NCBI GenBank assembly: GCA_021830925.1
Contig: JAKBNS010000031.1
Location: 1-32,298 of the forward strand
Source: Pseudomonadota bacterium
Lineage (GTDB): Bacteria > Pseudomonadota > Gammaproteobacteria > Burkholderiales > Burkholderiaceae_C
DNA: 32,298 nucleotides
Direction of reading: 5' to 3'
The notes beneath the pieces are model-generated. The model was not told the DNA's origin and did not search any database. It saw nothing but the letters and a program-made list of their open reading frames with translations. Shown piece after piece: positions 1 through 7,855 of the stretch. Numbering within the stretch: the first letter of the stretch is position 1; every line of letters begins with the position of its first letter. The position numbers were made by a program, and so were the translations under genes.

Positions 1-1
1 C

Positions 2-445
2 GTGCTCGAGCAGGTGTGGCAGCGCATGGGGCTCAACCCCGGCGCAGAGCAACTCATCGGCGCCGCCCGCGCGGCCGGGCTGCACGTGCTGCTGGCCACC
101 GGAGGCTTCACCTGGTTCGCCGAGCGCCTGCAGCGACGCCTGGGGCTGGACAGCATCCGCGCCAACCGGCTCGACATCGTCGACGGTCGGCTGACCGGCC
201 GCACCCTCGGGCCCATCATCGACGGCGCGGCCAAGCGCCAGGCGCTGCTCGACGCCTGCGCTGAGCTGGGCTGCGAACCCGGGCAGGCGATCGCCGTGGG
301 CGACGGCGCCAACGACCTGCCGATGCTGGGCGCCGCCGGGCTGGGCGTGGCCTACCGCGGCAAGCCCGCGGTGCAGCAGGCCGCCGACGCGGCGCTCAAC
401 CACTGCGGGCTCGACGGCGTGCTGCGCCTGTTCGAGGACGCCTGA
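2..445 (+). CDS. serB: Phosphoserine phosphatase SerB, C-terminal part (5' end outside window)
   Basis: This is the C-terminal 147 residues of a HAD-family phosphatase that removes phosphate from phosphoserine, the last step of serine synthesis in the cytoplasm. Visible HAD motifs are the LLATGG motif II with its conserved Thr, a Lys in the GAAKRQAL stretch (motif III), and GDGANDLPML, the metal-binding motif IV. The spacing and the late VAYRGKP and AALNHCGLDGVL segments are typical of SerB. The nucleophile motif DxDxT must lie upstream of base 1, so the first GTG seen here is not the real start. The gene ends in TGA and converges on the minus-strand LapA-domain gene only 28 bp away. SerB rather than another HAD phosphatase is fairly certain. 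Confidence 0.9.
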   Translation: MLEQVWQRMGLNPGAEQLIGAARAAGLHVLLATGGFTWFAERLQRRLGLDSIRANRLDIVDGRLTGRTLGPIIDGAAKRQALLDACAELGCEPGQAIAVGDGANDLPMLGAAGLGVAYRGKPAVQQAADAALNHCGLDGVLRLFEDA

Positions 446-476
446 GCCGACGCCGGCCGGCCGTGCGGCGGGCTCA
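443..476. terminator. Inverted repeat containing both convergent stop codons (serB / LapA-domain gene)
   Basis: TGAGCC at 443-448 pairs with GGCTCA at 471-476, and CGCCG at 451-455 pairs with CGGCG at 466-470. This gives a 6+5 bp stem with a two-base bulge. The TGA of serB lies in one arm and the TGA of the opposite gene in the other. There is no U-tract, so intrinsic termination is not proven. It may act as a bidirectional 3'-end stabiliser or weak terminator. Confidence 0.35.
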
Positions 477-968
477 GTCCTGCGCGCCCTGCCCCGTGCC
501 TCCGGTGACCCGCTGGTCGAACTCGGCCAGCGCCGCGGCCAGGCTGTTGGCGTTCTCGGCCACGTCGCGCGCGTGCTCGCGCTGCAGGTGGTCGATGCGA
601 TCGAGCAGCCGGGCCTGCGAGGCCTCGATCTGCCCGGACAGGCGCTGCGTGGCCGCATCCAGCGCCGCCTGCAGCTGGGTCAGGCGCGAGGCCTCGGCCT
701 TGTCCGCGAGTTCGCGCAGCGCCTGCTGCGCCTTGACCTGGCGGCGCAATTCCATCAGCGAGCGCGTGTGCACCCACAGCGCCAGCCCGCCCAGGCCTAG
801 CACCAGCAGCGCGCACACGCCCAGCATCAGCGCCCCCAGCGGCGCCTGCACGCTGGTCACGCCCAGCGTGAGCTGGGTCGGCGCGGTGAAGGCGCCCCAG
901 TTGGCGGCCGCGAAGGCGGCCAGCAGGATCAACAGCACGACGGCTGCCAGGCTTCGCATTCCCATCAT
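474..968 (-). CDS. LapA-domain (DUF1049) inner-membrane protein with C-terminal coiled coil
   Basis: A 164-residue protein of unknown precise role. Residues about 4-22 (RSLAAVVLLILLAAFAAANW) and 39-66 are hydrophobic membrane segments joined by a short loop, the layout of LapA/DUF1049 proteins. From about residue 70 a hydrophilic, Gln/Glu/Arg/Ala-rich stretch looks like a long coiled coil. Family members are linked to envelope or lipopolysaccharide assembly in Enterobacteria, but that role is not shown here. I start it at 968 because that ATG overlaps the metC stop as ATGA (968-965), a classic translational-coupling arrangement. A second ATG follows immediately at 965 and another at 959. Co-transcription with metC is likely; a shared function is not implied. 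Confidence 0.7.
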   Translation of the reverse strand: MMGMRSLAAVVLLILLAAFAAANWGAFTAPTQLTLGVTSVQAPLGALMLGVCALLVLGLGGLALWVHTRSLMELRRQVKAQQALRELADKAEASRLTQLQAALDAATQRLSGQIEASQARLLDRIDHLQREHARDVAENANSLAAALAEFDQRVTGGTGQGAQD

Positions 969-2293
969 GCAACTCCGGTTCGGGGGCCGAGCGCCGCGTG
1001 CAGCGCCTGCTCGAGGTCCGCGATCAGGTCCTCGGCACACTCGAGCCCGATGTTCAGGCGCACCAGATAGCGCGCCTCGGCCGCCACCGCCGCGGCCGCC
1101 GACCCGACGGCCGGCGACACCACGGCGCGCGCGTGGCGCAGGTCGTAGGGTACCGCAAGGCTCATCGGACCGCCCCAGGAATAGCCGATGCCGAACAGCT
1201 GCAGCGCATCCACGAAGGCATCCACTCGCGCCGGCTCGAACTCGGGTTGAAAGTACAGGCTGAACAGTCCGGCGGCACCCCGGAAATCCCGCCGCCAGTG
1301 TTCGTGCCCGGGGCTGCCGGGCAGCGCCGGGTGCAGCACCTGCCGCACCTCGGGGCGGGCTTGCAGCCACTCGGCGATGCGCCGTGCCGACGCGTCGTGC
1401 GCGGCGTAGCGCAGCGGCATGGACGCCAGCCCCCGCAGCATCAACGCGACGTCGTCGCCGCCGACCCCCAGGCCCAGGCGCATGTGCGCGTCCAGCAGCG
1501 CATCGTGCAGGGCGTCATCGCGCACCAGCACCGCGCCCATCAGCACGTCGGCGCCGCCCGACTGGTACTTGGTCAGCGCCTGCATGGACACGTCGATGCC
1601 CAGATCGAAGGGCTGCAGCGCCAGGCCCGCCGACCAGGTGTTGTCGATGGCCGTGAGCACCCCGGCCTCGCGCGCCAGCGCCACCAGCGCGCGCAGGTCG
1701 GGCATTTCCATGGTCACCGAACCCGGCGCCTCCAGCCACATGAGCCGGGTGTCGGGCCCGATGCGCTCGCGCACCGACGTGGGATCGAGCGGGTCGTAGA
1801 TGCGCGTGGAAATGCCCCAGGCAGCGAGCATGTTCTGCGCGAGATCGCGTCCGGGCGCATAGGCGTTGCAGGGAATCAACACCTCGTCGCCTTGGCGCAG
1901 CAGCGCCAGGTCGACCAGCGCGATGGCCGACAGCCCGGACGGACACAGCACCGCGTGCCGCGCCCCCTCGATGTCGGCGAGCCGGCGCTCCAGCGCGAAA
2001 CTCGCCGGCGTGCCGTGCAGCCCATAGGTGTAGCCGGATTTGTCGCGCCAGCGGCGCTCACGCATCTGGGCCACGCTGTCGAACAGCACCGTGGAGGCGC
2101 GATACGACGGCAGCTGCGGGCTGGCGAAGCCCTGCGGAGCGCGGTAGGGATGGTGCTGCAGCAGCGTGGCCACGGCGGGGCTCGACGCATGCTCCCCGGA
2201 GGACTGCGCGGGAATGGCCTCGCGCGCTGGGCGATTGTCTTGAGATGTCACGGAAGTCTGGTCTAATCGGGAACCATGTTCGTCATTGGACAT
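965..2293 (-). CDS. metC: Cystathionine beta-lyase (Cys/Met metabolism PLP enzyme)
   Basis: A 442-residue fold-type I PLP enzyme of the Cys/Met metabolism family. It probably cleaves cystathionine to homocysteine, pyruvate and ammonia in methionine synthesis. The Cys/Met family pattern is present: KSGYTYGLHGTP, a cofactor-binding PSGLSAI segment, the AIDNTW Asp that contacts the pyridine nitrogen, and Lys242 in ALTKYQSGGADVLMG as the PLP Schiff-base lysine. The start at 2293 is supported by AGGAGAAG about 8 bases upstream. This leaves a low-complexity N-terminal extension of some 40 residues before the conserved HHPYRAPQGFASPQ region. The usual His after the Lys (TKY..GH) is Gly here. A related activity such as cystathionine gamma-lyase or methionine gamma-lyase cannot be excluded, but the sequence looks most like MetC. 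Confidence 0.85.
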   Translation of the reverse strand: MSNDEHGSRLDQTSVTSQDNRPAREAIPAQSSGEHASSPAVATLLQHHPYRAPQGFASPQLPSYRASTVLFDSVAQMRERRWRDKSGYTYGLHGTPASFALERRLADIEGARHAVLCPSGLSAIALVDLALLRQGDEVLIPCNAYAPGRDLAQNMLAAWGISTRIYDPLDPTSVRERIGPDTRLMWLEAPGSVTMEMPDLRALVALAREAGVLTAIDNTWSAGLALQPFDLGIDVSMQALTKYQSGGADVLMGAVLVRDDALHDALLDAHMRLGLGVGGDDVALMLRGLASMPLRYAAHDASARRIAEWLQARPEVRQVLHPALPGSPGHEHWRRDFRGAAGLFSLYFQPEFEPARVDAFVDALQLFGIGYSWGGPMSLAVPYDLRHARAVVSPAVGSAAAAVAAEARYLVRLNIGLECAEDLIADLEQALHAALGPRTGVA

Positions 2294-2532
2294 GGGTGAA
2301 GCTTCTCCTGCGCGAAATGCTGCGTGCACGCCCGCGGCACCATGCCGCGCCCGCGGGCTCCAGCATAGAAGCACCGCAGGCAGAACGTACATGCCCTTGC
2401 CCCGACCTTGGATCCCGACCCTGCTCCCCAGATCGCGCCGGCCTGCTCCGGCGCCCCCCGCGGCCTTCTCACTCGGCCCGCGGCTTTCCGCCCGCACGGC
2501 GCATCGGCGCCCGACCAGGAGGATCGCACGGT
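2294..2532. other. Divergent intergenic region between metC and the CNNM/CorC gene
   Basis: A 239-bp non-coding gap from which metC (minus) and the CBS membrane protein (plus) diverge. Ribosome sites sit at both ends: AGGAGAAG on the minus strand before 2293 and AGGAGG at 2517-2522 before 2533. On the minus strand TATGCT (complement of 2362-2367) could be a -10 element for metC, but no good -35 hexamer stands 16-18 bp away. I see no riboswitch-like structure. Confidence 0.4.
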
Positions 2533-3852
2533 ATGAGTCAAGCCCTGGTTCTGCTGCTGCTCATCCTGCTCAATGCCCTGTTCGCGATGGCCGAGATCGC
2601 GTTGGTCACCGCACGGAGGGCGCGCCTGACGGCGCTGGCCGAATCCGGTAGCGTGCCGGCACGCGCGGCCCTGCAGCTCACCGAACAGCCCACGCGCCTG
2701 TTGTCGACGGTGCAGATCGGCATCACGTCGATCGGTGTGCTCAACGGCATCATCGGCGAAGCCGCCTTTTCCTCCGGCATCGGCCAATGGCTGCAGCGCC
2801 TGGGCATGTCGCCCAGCGCCTCCTCGGTGGCGGCCACGGCGCTGGTGGTGCTGGTCATCACCTACCTGTCGATCGTGGTCGGCGAGCTCGTGCCCAAGCG
2901 CCTGGGCCAGCTGGCCCCCGAGCGCATCGCGCTGCTCACCGCGCAGCCCATGCTGTTGCTGGCGCGCTCGGTGTCGGTGTTCGTGAAGCTGCTGTCGGTG
3001 TCCACCGACCTGCTGCTGCGCCTGATGCGGGTGCGCACCGACCAGCCCAAGCACGTCACCGAGGAGGAGATCAACGTCGTGCTGGAGGAAGGCTCGGACG
3101 CCGGGGTCATCGAGGTGCAGGAGCACGAGATGGTGCGCAACGTGTTCCGTCTGGACGACCGCCAGATCGCCTCGCTGATGACCCCGCGCAACGAAATCGA
3201 GTTCCTCGACGTGGAAGACCCGCTGGGCGACAACCTGAGCAAGATCGCGCAAAGCTCGCATTCGCGCTTTCCGCTGGTGCGTGGCGATCTCGACGACGTG
3301 CTCGGCCTGGTCTCGGCCAAGGAACTGCTGGGCCGGTTCATCCGCCGCGAAGGCATCGACGACCTGGTCAAGGCCTCGAGTCCGGCGATCTATGTGCCCG
3401 AGAGCCTGACCGGCCTGGAGCTGCTGCAGACCTTCAAGCAAAGCCCCGACCACACCGCGGTGGTGCTCGGCGAATACGGCCAGACCCTGGGCATCGTCAC
3501 CGTGCAGGACATCCTCGAGGCCATCGCCGGGGAGTTCAAGAGCCATCCGTCGGAGGAGCCCTGGGCCATCCAGCGCGAGGACGGCTCATGGCTGCTCGAC
3601 GGCCTGATCCCGGTGGGCGACCTGAAGGACAAGCTGGAACTGCGCATCCTGCCCGAGGAGGAGAAGGCGCGCTACAACACCCTTGCCGGCATGCTCATGC
3701 TGCTGCTGGCGCGCCTGCCGCGCACCGGCGACGTGATCGATTGGGACGGCTGGCGCTTCGAGGTCGTCGACATGGACGGCAAGCGCATCGACAAGGTGCT
3801 GGTGTCGCGCCCGGCGCTGGAGCAGGCGCCCGCCACCGCCCCCGAGGGCTGA
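2533..3852 (+). CDS. CNNM-domain/CBS-pair/CorC_HlyC transporter-associated membrane protein
   Basis: A 439-residue inner-membrane protein of the HlyC/CorC (CNNM, TlyC) family, thought to take part in Mg2+/Co2+ or other divalent cation export. Residues 1 to about 195 form the DUF21/CNNM membrane domain, with a first helix MSQALVLLLLILLNALFAMA, the AEIAL segment and the conserved VVGELVPKR motif. A tandem CBS pair follows at about 205-325 (LMTPRNEIEFLD, SRFPLVRG, VLGLVSAKEL, VVLGEYGQTLGIVT). A CorC_HlyC domain at about 340-425 (DGSWLLDG, YNTLAGMLM) ends the protein. The start is fixed by AGGAGG ten bases upstream. It stands alone on the plus strand and converges on livM. The exact cation is unknown. 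Confidence 0.88.
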   Translation: MSQALVLLLLILLNALFAMAEIALVTARRARLTALAESGSVPARAALQLTEQPTRLLSTVQIGITSIGVLNGIIGEAAFSSGIGQWLQRLGMSPSASSVAATALVVLVITYLSIVVGELVPKRLGQLAPERIALLTAQPMLLLARSVSVFVKLLSVSTDLLLRLMRVRTDQPKHVTEEEINVVLEEGSDAGVIEVQEHEMVRNVFRLDDRQIASLMTPRNEIEFLDVEDPLGDNLSKIAQSSHSRFPLVRGDLDDVLGLVSAKELLGRFIRREGIDDLVKASSPAIYVPESLTGLELLQTFKQSPDHTAVVLGEYGQTLGIVTVQDILEAIAGEFKSHPSEEPWAIQREDGSWLLDGLIPVGDLKDKLELRILPEEEKARYNTLAGMLMLLLARLPRTGDVIDWDGWRFEVVDMDGKRIDKVLVSRPALEQAPATAPEG

Positions 3853-3880
3853 GCGTCCGCCCCGCGCGGGGCGGCGCTCA
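3850..3880. terminator. Strong bidirectional hairpin spanning both stop codons of a convergent pair
   Basis: Arms TGAGCG (3850-3855) plus CCGCCCC (3857-3863) pair with GGGGCGG (3868-3874) plus CGCTCA (3875-3880), leaving one bulged T and a GCGC loop. This makes 13 base pairs. The arms begin and end exactly with the TGA of the CorC-family gene and the TGA of livM. There is no T-tract on either side, so it is a candidate rather than a proven bidirectional terminator or mRNA 3'-end protector. Confidence 0.5.
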
Positions 3881-4876
3881 GGCGCCGGGCCGTGACCGCG
3901 CGCTCAGGCGCGTGCCCAGGCGCGCGCCGAGTTCGCCGATGATGCCGCGGCGGAAGGCGAGCACGCACACCACGAAGATCGCGCCGATCACCATGCCCAC
4001 CGAATCGGCCAGGTGGGAGAACCAGGACAGTCCGGTGACGTGCACGAGGGTGCGCGCCACCAGGCCCATCTTGTCCTCGAGCACGGTGATGATCAGCGCT
4101 CCCAGCACGGGCCCGAAGTCGGTGCCCAGGCCTCCCACCAGGGTCATCAGGATCACCAGGCCCGAGGTCGCCCAGTGCACGTCGTCCAGGGTCTCGAAGC
4201 CCATGACCACGGCCTTGAGCGCGCCGGCCAGGCCGGCGAAGGCGGCCGAGAGCAGGAACACGCCCAGCTTGTAGCGCGCGGCGTTGTAGCCCAGCGAGAT
4301 CAGGCGGGGTTCGTTCTCCCGCGACGCGCGCAGGATCTGGCCGAAGGGCGAGCGGTTCACGCGCCGCAGGAACCACCAGCTCAGCGCGACCACCGCGAGG
4401 ACGAATTCGTACATCACGCGGTCGGATTGCAGCGACAGGCCCAGGAAACTGCCGCGCGGGATGCCCTGCAGCCCGTCCTCGCCGCCGGTGAACGGCGCCT
4501 GCAGGAAGTAGAAATAGACGATCTGCGCCAGCGCCAGCGTGATCATCGAGAAATAGATGCCGTGGCGCCGCACCGCCAGCAAGCCCATGACCAGACCCAC
4601 GCCGACCGCGAAGCCCATGCCCAGCAGCAGCCCCATCGGCGTGGGCAGATGCCACTGCGCCAGCGCCTGGCCGGCGATGTAGCCGGCCCCGCCGAACATG
4701 GCCGCGTGGCCGAAGGAGATGAGCCCGCCGTAGCCGGCCAGCAGGTTGAAGGCACAGGCCAGCAGCGCGAAACACATGATGCGCATGCCCAGCACCGGGT
4801 ACAGGCCCAGCCACGGCGCCAGCGCGGCCAGCGCCAGCAGCAGCCACAGCCCGCTCGCTCGCAGGCCCGGCTTCAT
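3878..4876 (-). CDS. livM: Branched-chain amino-acid ABC transporter permease LivM
   Basis: A 332-residue permease, second inner-membrane subunit of a LIV-type ABC importer. The family pattern is clear: AFNLLAGYGGLISFGHAAMFGGAGYIAG near residues 42-70, RRHGIYFSMITLALAQIVYF in the middle, the cytoplasmic coupling segment NRSPFGQILRASRENE, and GGLGTDFGPVLGA followed by the last helices. Many hydrophobic helices are visible. The start ATG overlaps the livH stop as ATGA (4876-4873), so translation is probably coupled to livH. It is the last gene of the livG-F-K-H-M cluster and ends in the convergent hairpin at 3850-3880. The substrate could be leucine, isoleucine and valine, or another hydrophobic or amide compound, since this family includes urea and amide transporters. 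Confidence 0.9.
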   Translation of the reverse strand: MKPGLRASGLWLLLALAALAPWLGLYPVLGMRIMCFALLACAFNLLAGYGGLISFGHAAMFGGAGYIAGQALAQWHLPTPMGLLLGMGFAVGVGLVMGLLAVRRHGIYFSMITLALAQIVYFYFLQAPFTGGEDGLQGIPRGSFLGLSLQSDRVMYEFVLAVVALSWWFLRRVNRSPFGQILRASRENEPRLISLGYNAARYKLGVFLLSAAFAGLAGALKAVVMGFETLDDVHWATSGLVILMTLVGGLGTDFGPVLGALIITVLEDKMGLVARTLVHVTGLSWFSHLADSVGMVIGAIFVVCVLAFRRGIIGELGARLGTRLSARSRPGA

Positions 4877-5760
4877 CGCTGCCTCCCGAACAGGCCGGCC
4901 GGGCGCAGAGTGAGCACCACGGCCATGAGCACGAAGACCACCGTGTTGGCCATCGGCGCGTACAGCACCTTGGTCAGGCCCTCGACCAGGCCCAGCATCA
5001 GCCCGGACACGATCGAGCCCATGACCGAGCCCATGCCGCCGATCACCACGATCGCGAACACGGTGATGATCAGGTTCGAGCCCATCAGCGGCGAGACCTG
5101 GATCACCGGCGCGGCCAGCACTCCGGCCAGTCCCGCCAGCGCGGCGCCGAGGCCGAAGGTCAGCATCACCAGCAGCGGCACGTTGATGCCGAAGCATTGC
5201 ACCAGCGCAGGATTCTCCGTGCCCGCGCGCAGGTACGACCCCAGACGCGTGCGCTCGATCAGCGCCCAGGTGAGCACGCACATGACCACGCTGGCCAGCA
5301 CGGCGAAGGCGTGGTAGACGGGCAGGAACATGAAGCCGAGGTTCAGCACCCCGCCGAGTTGCGACGGCGGGTCGAAGGGCTGGCCGGCCACGCCGAAGGC
5401 GGAACGGAAGCCCCCCTCGAGCAGCAGGGTCAGCCCGAAGGTGAGCAACAGGCCGTAGATCGGGTCCATGCCGCGCAGCCGGCGCAGCATCAGGCGCTCG
5501 ACCAGCATGCCGAATGCCCCCAGCAGCAGCGGCGACAGCAACAGCATCCACCAGTATCCCAGGTGGAAATACTGGCCACCGATCCAGGCCAGCATCGCGC
5601 CCATCATGAAAAAGGCGCCGTGCGCGAAATTCACCACGTCCATGAGTCCGAAGATCACGGCCAGGCCCAGCGACAGCATCGCGTAGAAGGCGCCGTTGAC
5701 CAGGCCCAGCATCAACTGGCCCAGCAACAGCGGCAGGGGAAATCCGAACAACTCAGTCAA
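4873..5760 (-). CDS. livH: Branched-chain amino-acid ABC transporter permease LivH
   Basis: A 295-residue inner-membrane permease that pairs with LivM. Typical LivH features are GLVNGAFYAMLSLGLAVIFGLMDVVNFAHGAFFMMGA near the N-terminus, the cytoplasmic coupling segment ERTRLGSYLRAGTENP, and FAIVVIGGMGSVMGSIVSGL towards the C-terminus. The most upstream start is TTG at 5760, with a GAGCGAGG stretch about 6-8 bases before it. No ATG is available before the first membrane segment, so TTG is the best choice. It follows livK after a 94-bp gap that contains a long perfect hairpin (5810-5844) and is coupled to livM by a 4-bp overlap. Confidence 0.88.
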   Translation of the reverse strand: MTELFGFPLPLLLGQLMLGLVNGAFYAMLSLGLAVIFGLMDVVNFAHGAFFMMGAMLAWIGGQYFHLGYWWMLLLSPLLLGAFGMLVERLMLRRLRGMDPIYGLLLTFGLTLLLEGGFRSAFGVAGQPFDPPSQLGGVLNLGFMFLPVYHAFAVLASVVMCVLTWALIERTRLGSYLRAGTENPALVQCFGINVPLLVMLTFGLGAALAGLAGVLAAPVIQVSPLMGSNLIITVFAIVVIGGMGSVMGSIVSGLMLGLVEGLTKVLYAPMANTVVFVLMAVVLTLRPAGLFGRQR

Positions 5761-5809
5761 TCGGGGCCTCGCTCAGGCAGGAAGCAACGCGCAGAACGCA
5801 AGGATGCCG

Positions 5810-5844
5810 CGTGGGCGGCGCGGGCTCAGCCCGCGCCGCCCACG
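5810..5844 (-). terminator. Perfect 16-bp intercistronic hairpin between livK and livH
   Basis: CGTGGGCGGCGCGGGC (5810-5825) and its exact reverse complement (5829-5844) flank a 3-base loop. It begins 10 bases after the livK stop codon on the minus strand. The stem is almost all G-C, and no U-run follows, so it should stall or protect rather than terminate cleanly. Its position just after the binding-protein gene fits a 3'-end stabiliser or partial terminator that makes the binding protein more abundant than the permeases. Confidence 0.6.
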
Positions 5845-5854
5845 GTGTCGGCGA

Positions 5855-7051
5855 TTACTTCGCCAGCGGGCAGCCGTAGTCGGCGATCGGGCCGAATGCG
5901 TCGGCGCCGGGGATCTTCTGCACGATGTTGTACAGGTCCCACTCGCTCTTGGACTGCGCCGGCGTCTTCACCTGGGCCAGGTACATGTCGTGGATCATCA
6001 GGCCGTTGGCGGCCATGGTGCCGTCATGCATGAACATGTCGTCGACCTTCATCTTGTGCAACTCGGCCATGACCTTGTCGCCCTCGGTCGTGCCGGCCGC
6101 CTTCACCGCCTTCAGGTAGGTCATGGTGGCCGAATAGTCGGCGGCCTGCACGAAGGTGGGCATGACGTGCATTTCCTTGTAGAAGCGCTGGGCCCAGGCG
6201 CGCGACTGCGCGTCCTGGTTCCAGTACCAGGGCGTGGTCAGGTACAGGCCCTGGGCCGACTGCAGTCCGATGCTGTGGATGTCGGTGACGAACAACAGCA
6301 GGCCGGCCAGCTTCATGGTCTTGGTGATGCCGAACTGGGTCGCCTGCTTGATCGAGTTCACCGAGTCGCCGCCGGCATTGGCCAGGCCCAGCACCTGGGC
6401 CTTCGAGGCCTGCGCCTGCAGCAGGTAGGAGGAGAAGTCCGACGAGGCCAGCGGCGCGTAGACCTGGCCCACCACCTTGCCGCCGTTGGCTTCGACCACC
6501 TTCGCGGCATCGCTCTGCAGCGACTTGCCGAAGGCGTAGTCGGCGGTCAGGAAGTACCAGGTCTTGCCGCCCTGCTGCACGATGGCCTTGCCGGTGCCGC
6601 GCGCCAGCGCCGTGGTGTTGTACGCGTACATGTCGGTGTACGGGGTGCATTCCTTGCCGACGATGGTCGAGGCGCCGCCGCCGATGTCGATGAAGGGCTT
6701 CTTGTAGCTGGCCGCCACGCGTTCCATGGCCAGCGCGGTGGCGCTGTTGGTGCCGGCGATGAGCATGTCGGCGCCGTCCTGGCTGAAGAATTCCTTGGCC
6801 TTGCCGGCGGCCAGATCGGCCTTGTTCTGGTGGTCGAAGGTCATGAGTTCGACCTTGCGCCCCAGCACCGAGCCCCCGAAGTCGTGGATGGCCATCTTGA
6901 TCGCGGCCACGCCGCCGGCGCCGTCCAGCGCGGAATACACGCCGGACATGTCGGTGATGAAGGCCATCTTGACCGGCGCGGCGGCTTGCGCCGACGCGGC
7001 GCTCAAGCCCAGGACGCCGGCCACGGCGAGGGAAAGTCGGCTCAGTTTCAT
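5855..7051 (-). CDS. livK: Periplasmic branched-chain amino-acid-type substrate-binding protein
   Basis: A 398-residue periplasmic binding protein of the Leu/Ile/Val family (type I fold). The start at 7051 has AAGGAG about 6 bases upstream. A classic signal peptide covers residues 1 to about 24 (positively charged MKLSR, hydrophobic core, cleavage near AQA-A). The mature N-terminus VKMAFITDMSGVYSALDG and later segments such as TWYFLTADYAFGKSLQ and LNANGGKVVGQVYAPL-type text are typical of the clade annotated as ABC-transporter substrate-binding proteins in Burkholderiales. It lies third in the cluster, between the ATPases and the permeases. The ligand cannot be read from sequence; this clade also includes proteins for aromatic or amide compounds. 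Confidence 0.88.
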   Translation of the reverse strand: MKLSRLSLAVAGVLGLSAASAQAAAPVKMAFITDMSGVYSALDGAGGVAAIKMAIHDFGGSVLGRKVELMTFDHQNKADLAAGKAKEFFSQDGADMLIAGTNSATALAMERVAASYKKPFIDIGGGASTIVGKECTPYTDMYAYNTTALARGTGKAIVQQGGKTWYFLTADYAFGKSLQSDAAKVVEANGGKVVGQVYAPLASSDFSSYLLQAQASKAQVLGLANAGGDSVNSIKQATQFGITKTMKLAGLLLFVTDIHSIGLQSAQGLYLTTPWYWNQDAQSRAWAQRFYKEMHVMPTFVQAADYSATMTYLKAVKAAGTTEGDKVMAELHKMKVDDMFMHDGTMAANGLMIHDMYLAQVKTPAQSKSEWDLYNIVQKIPGADAFGPIADYGCPLAK

Positions 7052-7087
7052 GTCAGTCTCCTTGTTTGTACGTTGGTCTTGCCACCA

Positions 7088-7855
7088 CTACACCCCGAGC
7101 AGCTGCTCCAGCCGCTCGCGTTTGCCCGGCAACTGCTCGCGGGAGAAATGCTCGACGATGCGACCGCGTTCCATGACGTAGAAGCTGTCGGCGAGCCGTG
7201 CCGAGAAATGGAAGTTCTGTTCCACCAGCAGGATCGAGAACCCCCGGTCGCGCAGCGAGGCGATGGCGCGGCCCAGGGCCTGCACAATCACCGGCGCCAG
7301 GCCCTCGGAGATCTCGTCCAGCAGCAGCAGGCGCGCGCCGGTGCGCAGGATGCGCGCCAGCGCCAGCATCTGTTGCTCGCCGCCCGACAGGCGCGAACCC
7401 GGGCTGCGCGCGCGTTCCTTCAGGTTGGGGAACAGCGCGTCGATCTCCTGCAGGCTCAGGCCCTCGAATCCGGTGCGCAGCAGCGGCGGCAGCAGCAGGT
7501 TCTCGCGTGTGGACAGGCTGGCGAAGATGCCGCGCTCCTCCGGACAGTAGCCCACGCCCAGCCCGGCCACGCGATGCGGCGCCACCTTGGCCAGGTCCTG
7601 TCCGAACACGCGGACGGCTCCGCTGCGCGCGCTGGTCAGCCCCATGATGGCGCGCAGGGTGCTGGTGCGTCCGGCGCCGTTGCGCCCCAGCAGGCACACC
7701 GTCTGGCCCACCGGAACCTGCAGGTCCACGCCGTGCAGCACGTGCGACTCGCCGTACCAGGCGTGCAGGCCGTGGATGTCCAGCGCCAGCGTCGCGCCCT
7801 CGCCTGCCGCACCGGCCTGCCCGGACTCGCGCGCCAGGGTCTGCGTGGAATTCAT
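7088..7855 (-). CDS. livF: ABC transporter ATP-binding protein LivF with a Lys-to-Arg Walker A
   Basis: A 255-residue cytoplasmic ATPase subunit of the LIV-type importer. Order of motifs: Walker A GRNGAGRTS at residues 57-65, GYCPEERGIFASLS around 102-115, signature LSGGEQQ at 156-162, Walker B RLLLLDE at 175-181 with Asp180 and Glu181, D-loop SEGLAP, and the LivF-type VEQN where other ABC proteins have the switch His. The Walker A lysine is replaced by Arg63 (codon CGC, read directly). The partner LivG has an intact lysine, so the pair would have asymmetric ATP sites. The N-terminal 22 residues are an Ala/Gly-rich extension before the first strand. The start overlaps the livG stop as ATGA (7855-7852). 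Confidence 0.9.
   Translation of the reverse strand: MNSTQTLARESGQAGAAGEGATLALDIHGLHAWYGESHVLHGVDLQVPVGQTVCLLGRNGAGRTSTLRAIMGLTSARSGAVRVFGQDLAKVAPHRVAGLGVGYCPEERGIFASLSTRENLLLPPLLRTGFEGLSLQEIDALFPNLKERARSPGSRLSGGEQQMLALARILRTGARLLLLDEISEGLAPVIVQALGRAIASLRDRGFSILLVEQNFHFSARLADSFYVMERGRIVEHFSREQLPGKRERLEQLLGV

Noticed and set aside
2294-2532. Possible methionine/SAM riboswitch before metC
   Set aside because: No conserved SAM or SAH riboswitch core was recognised in the metC leader on the minus strand.
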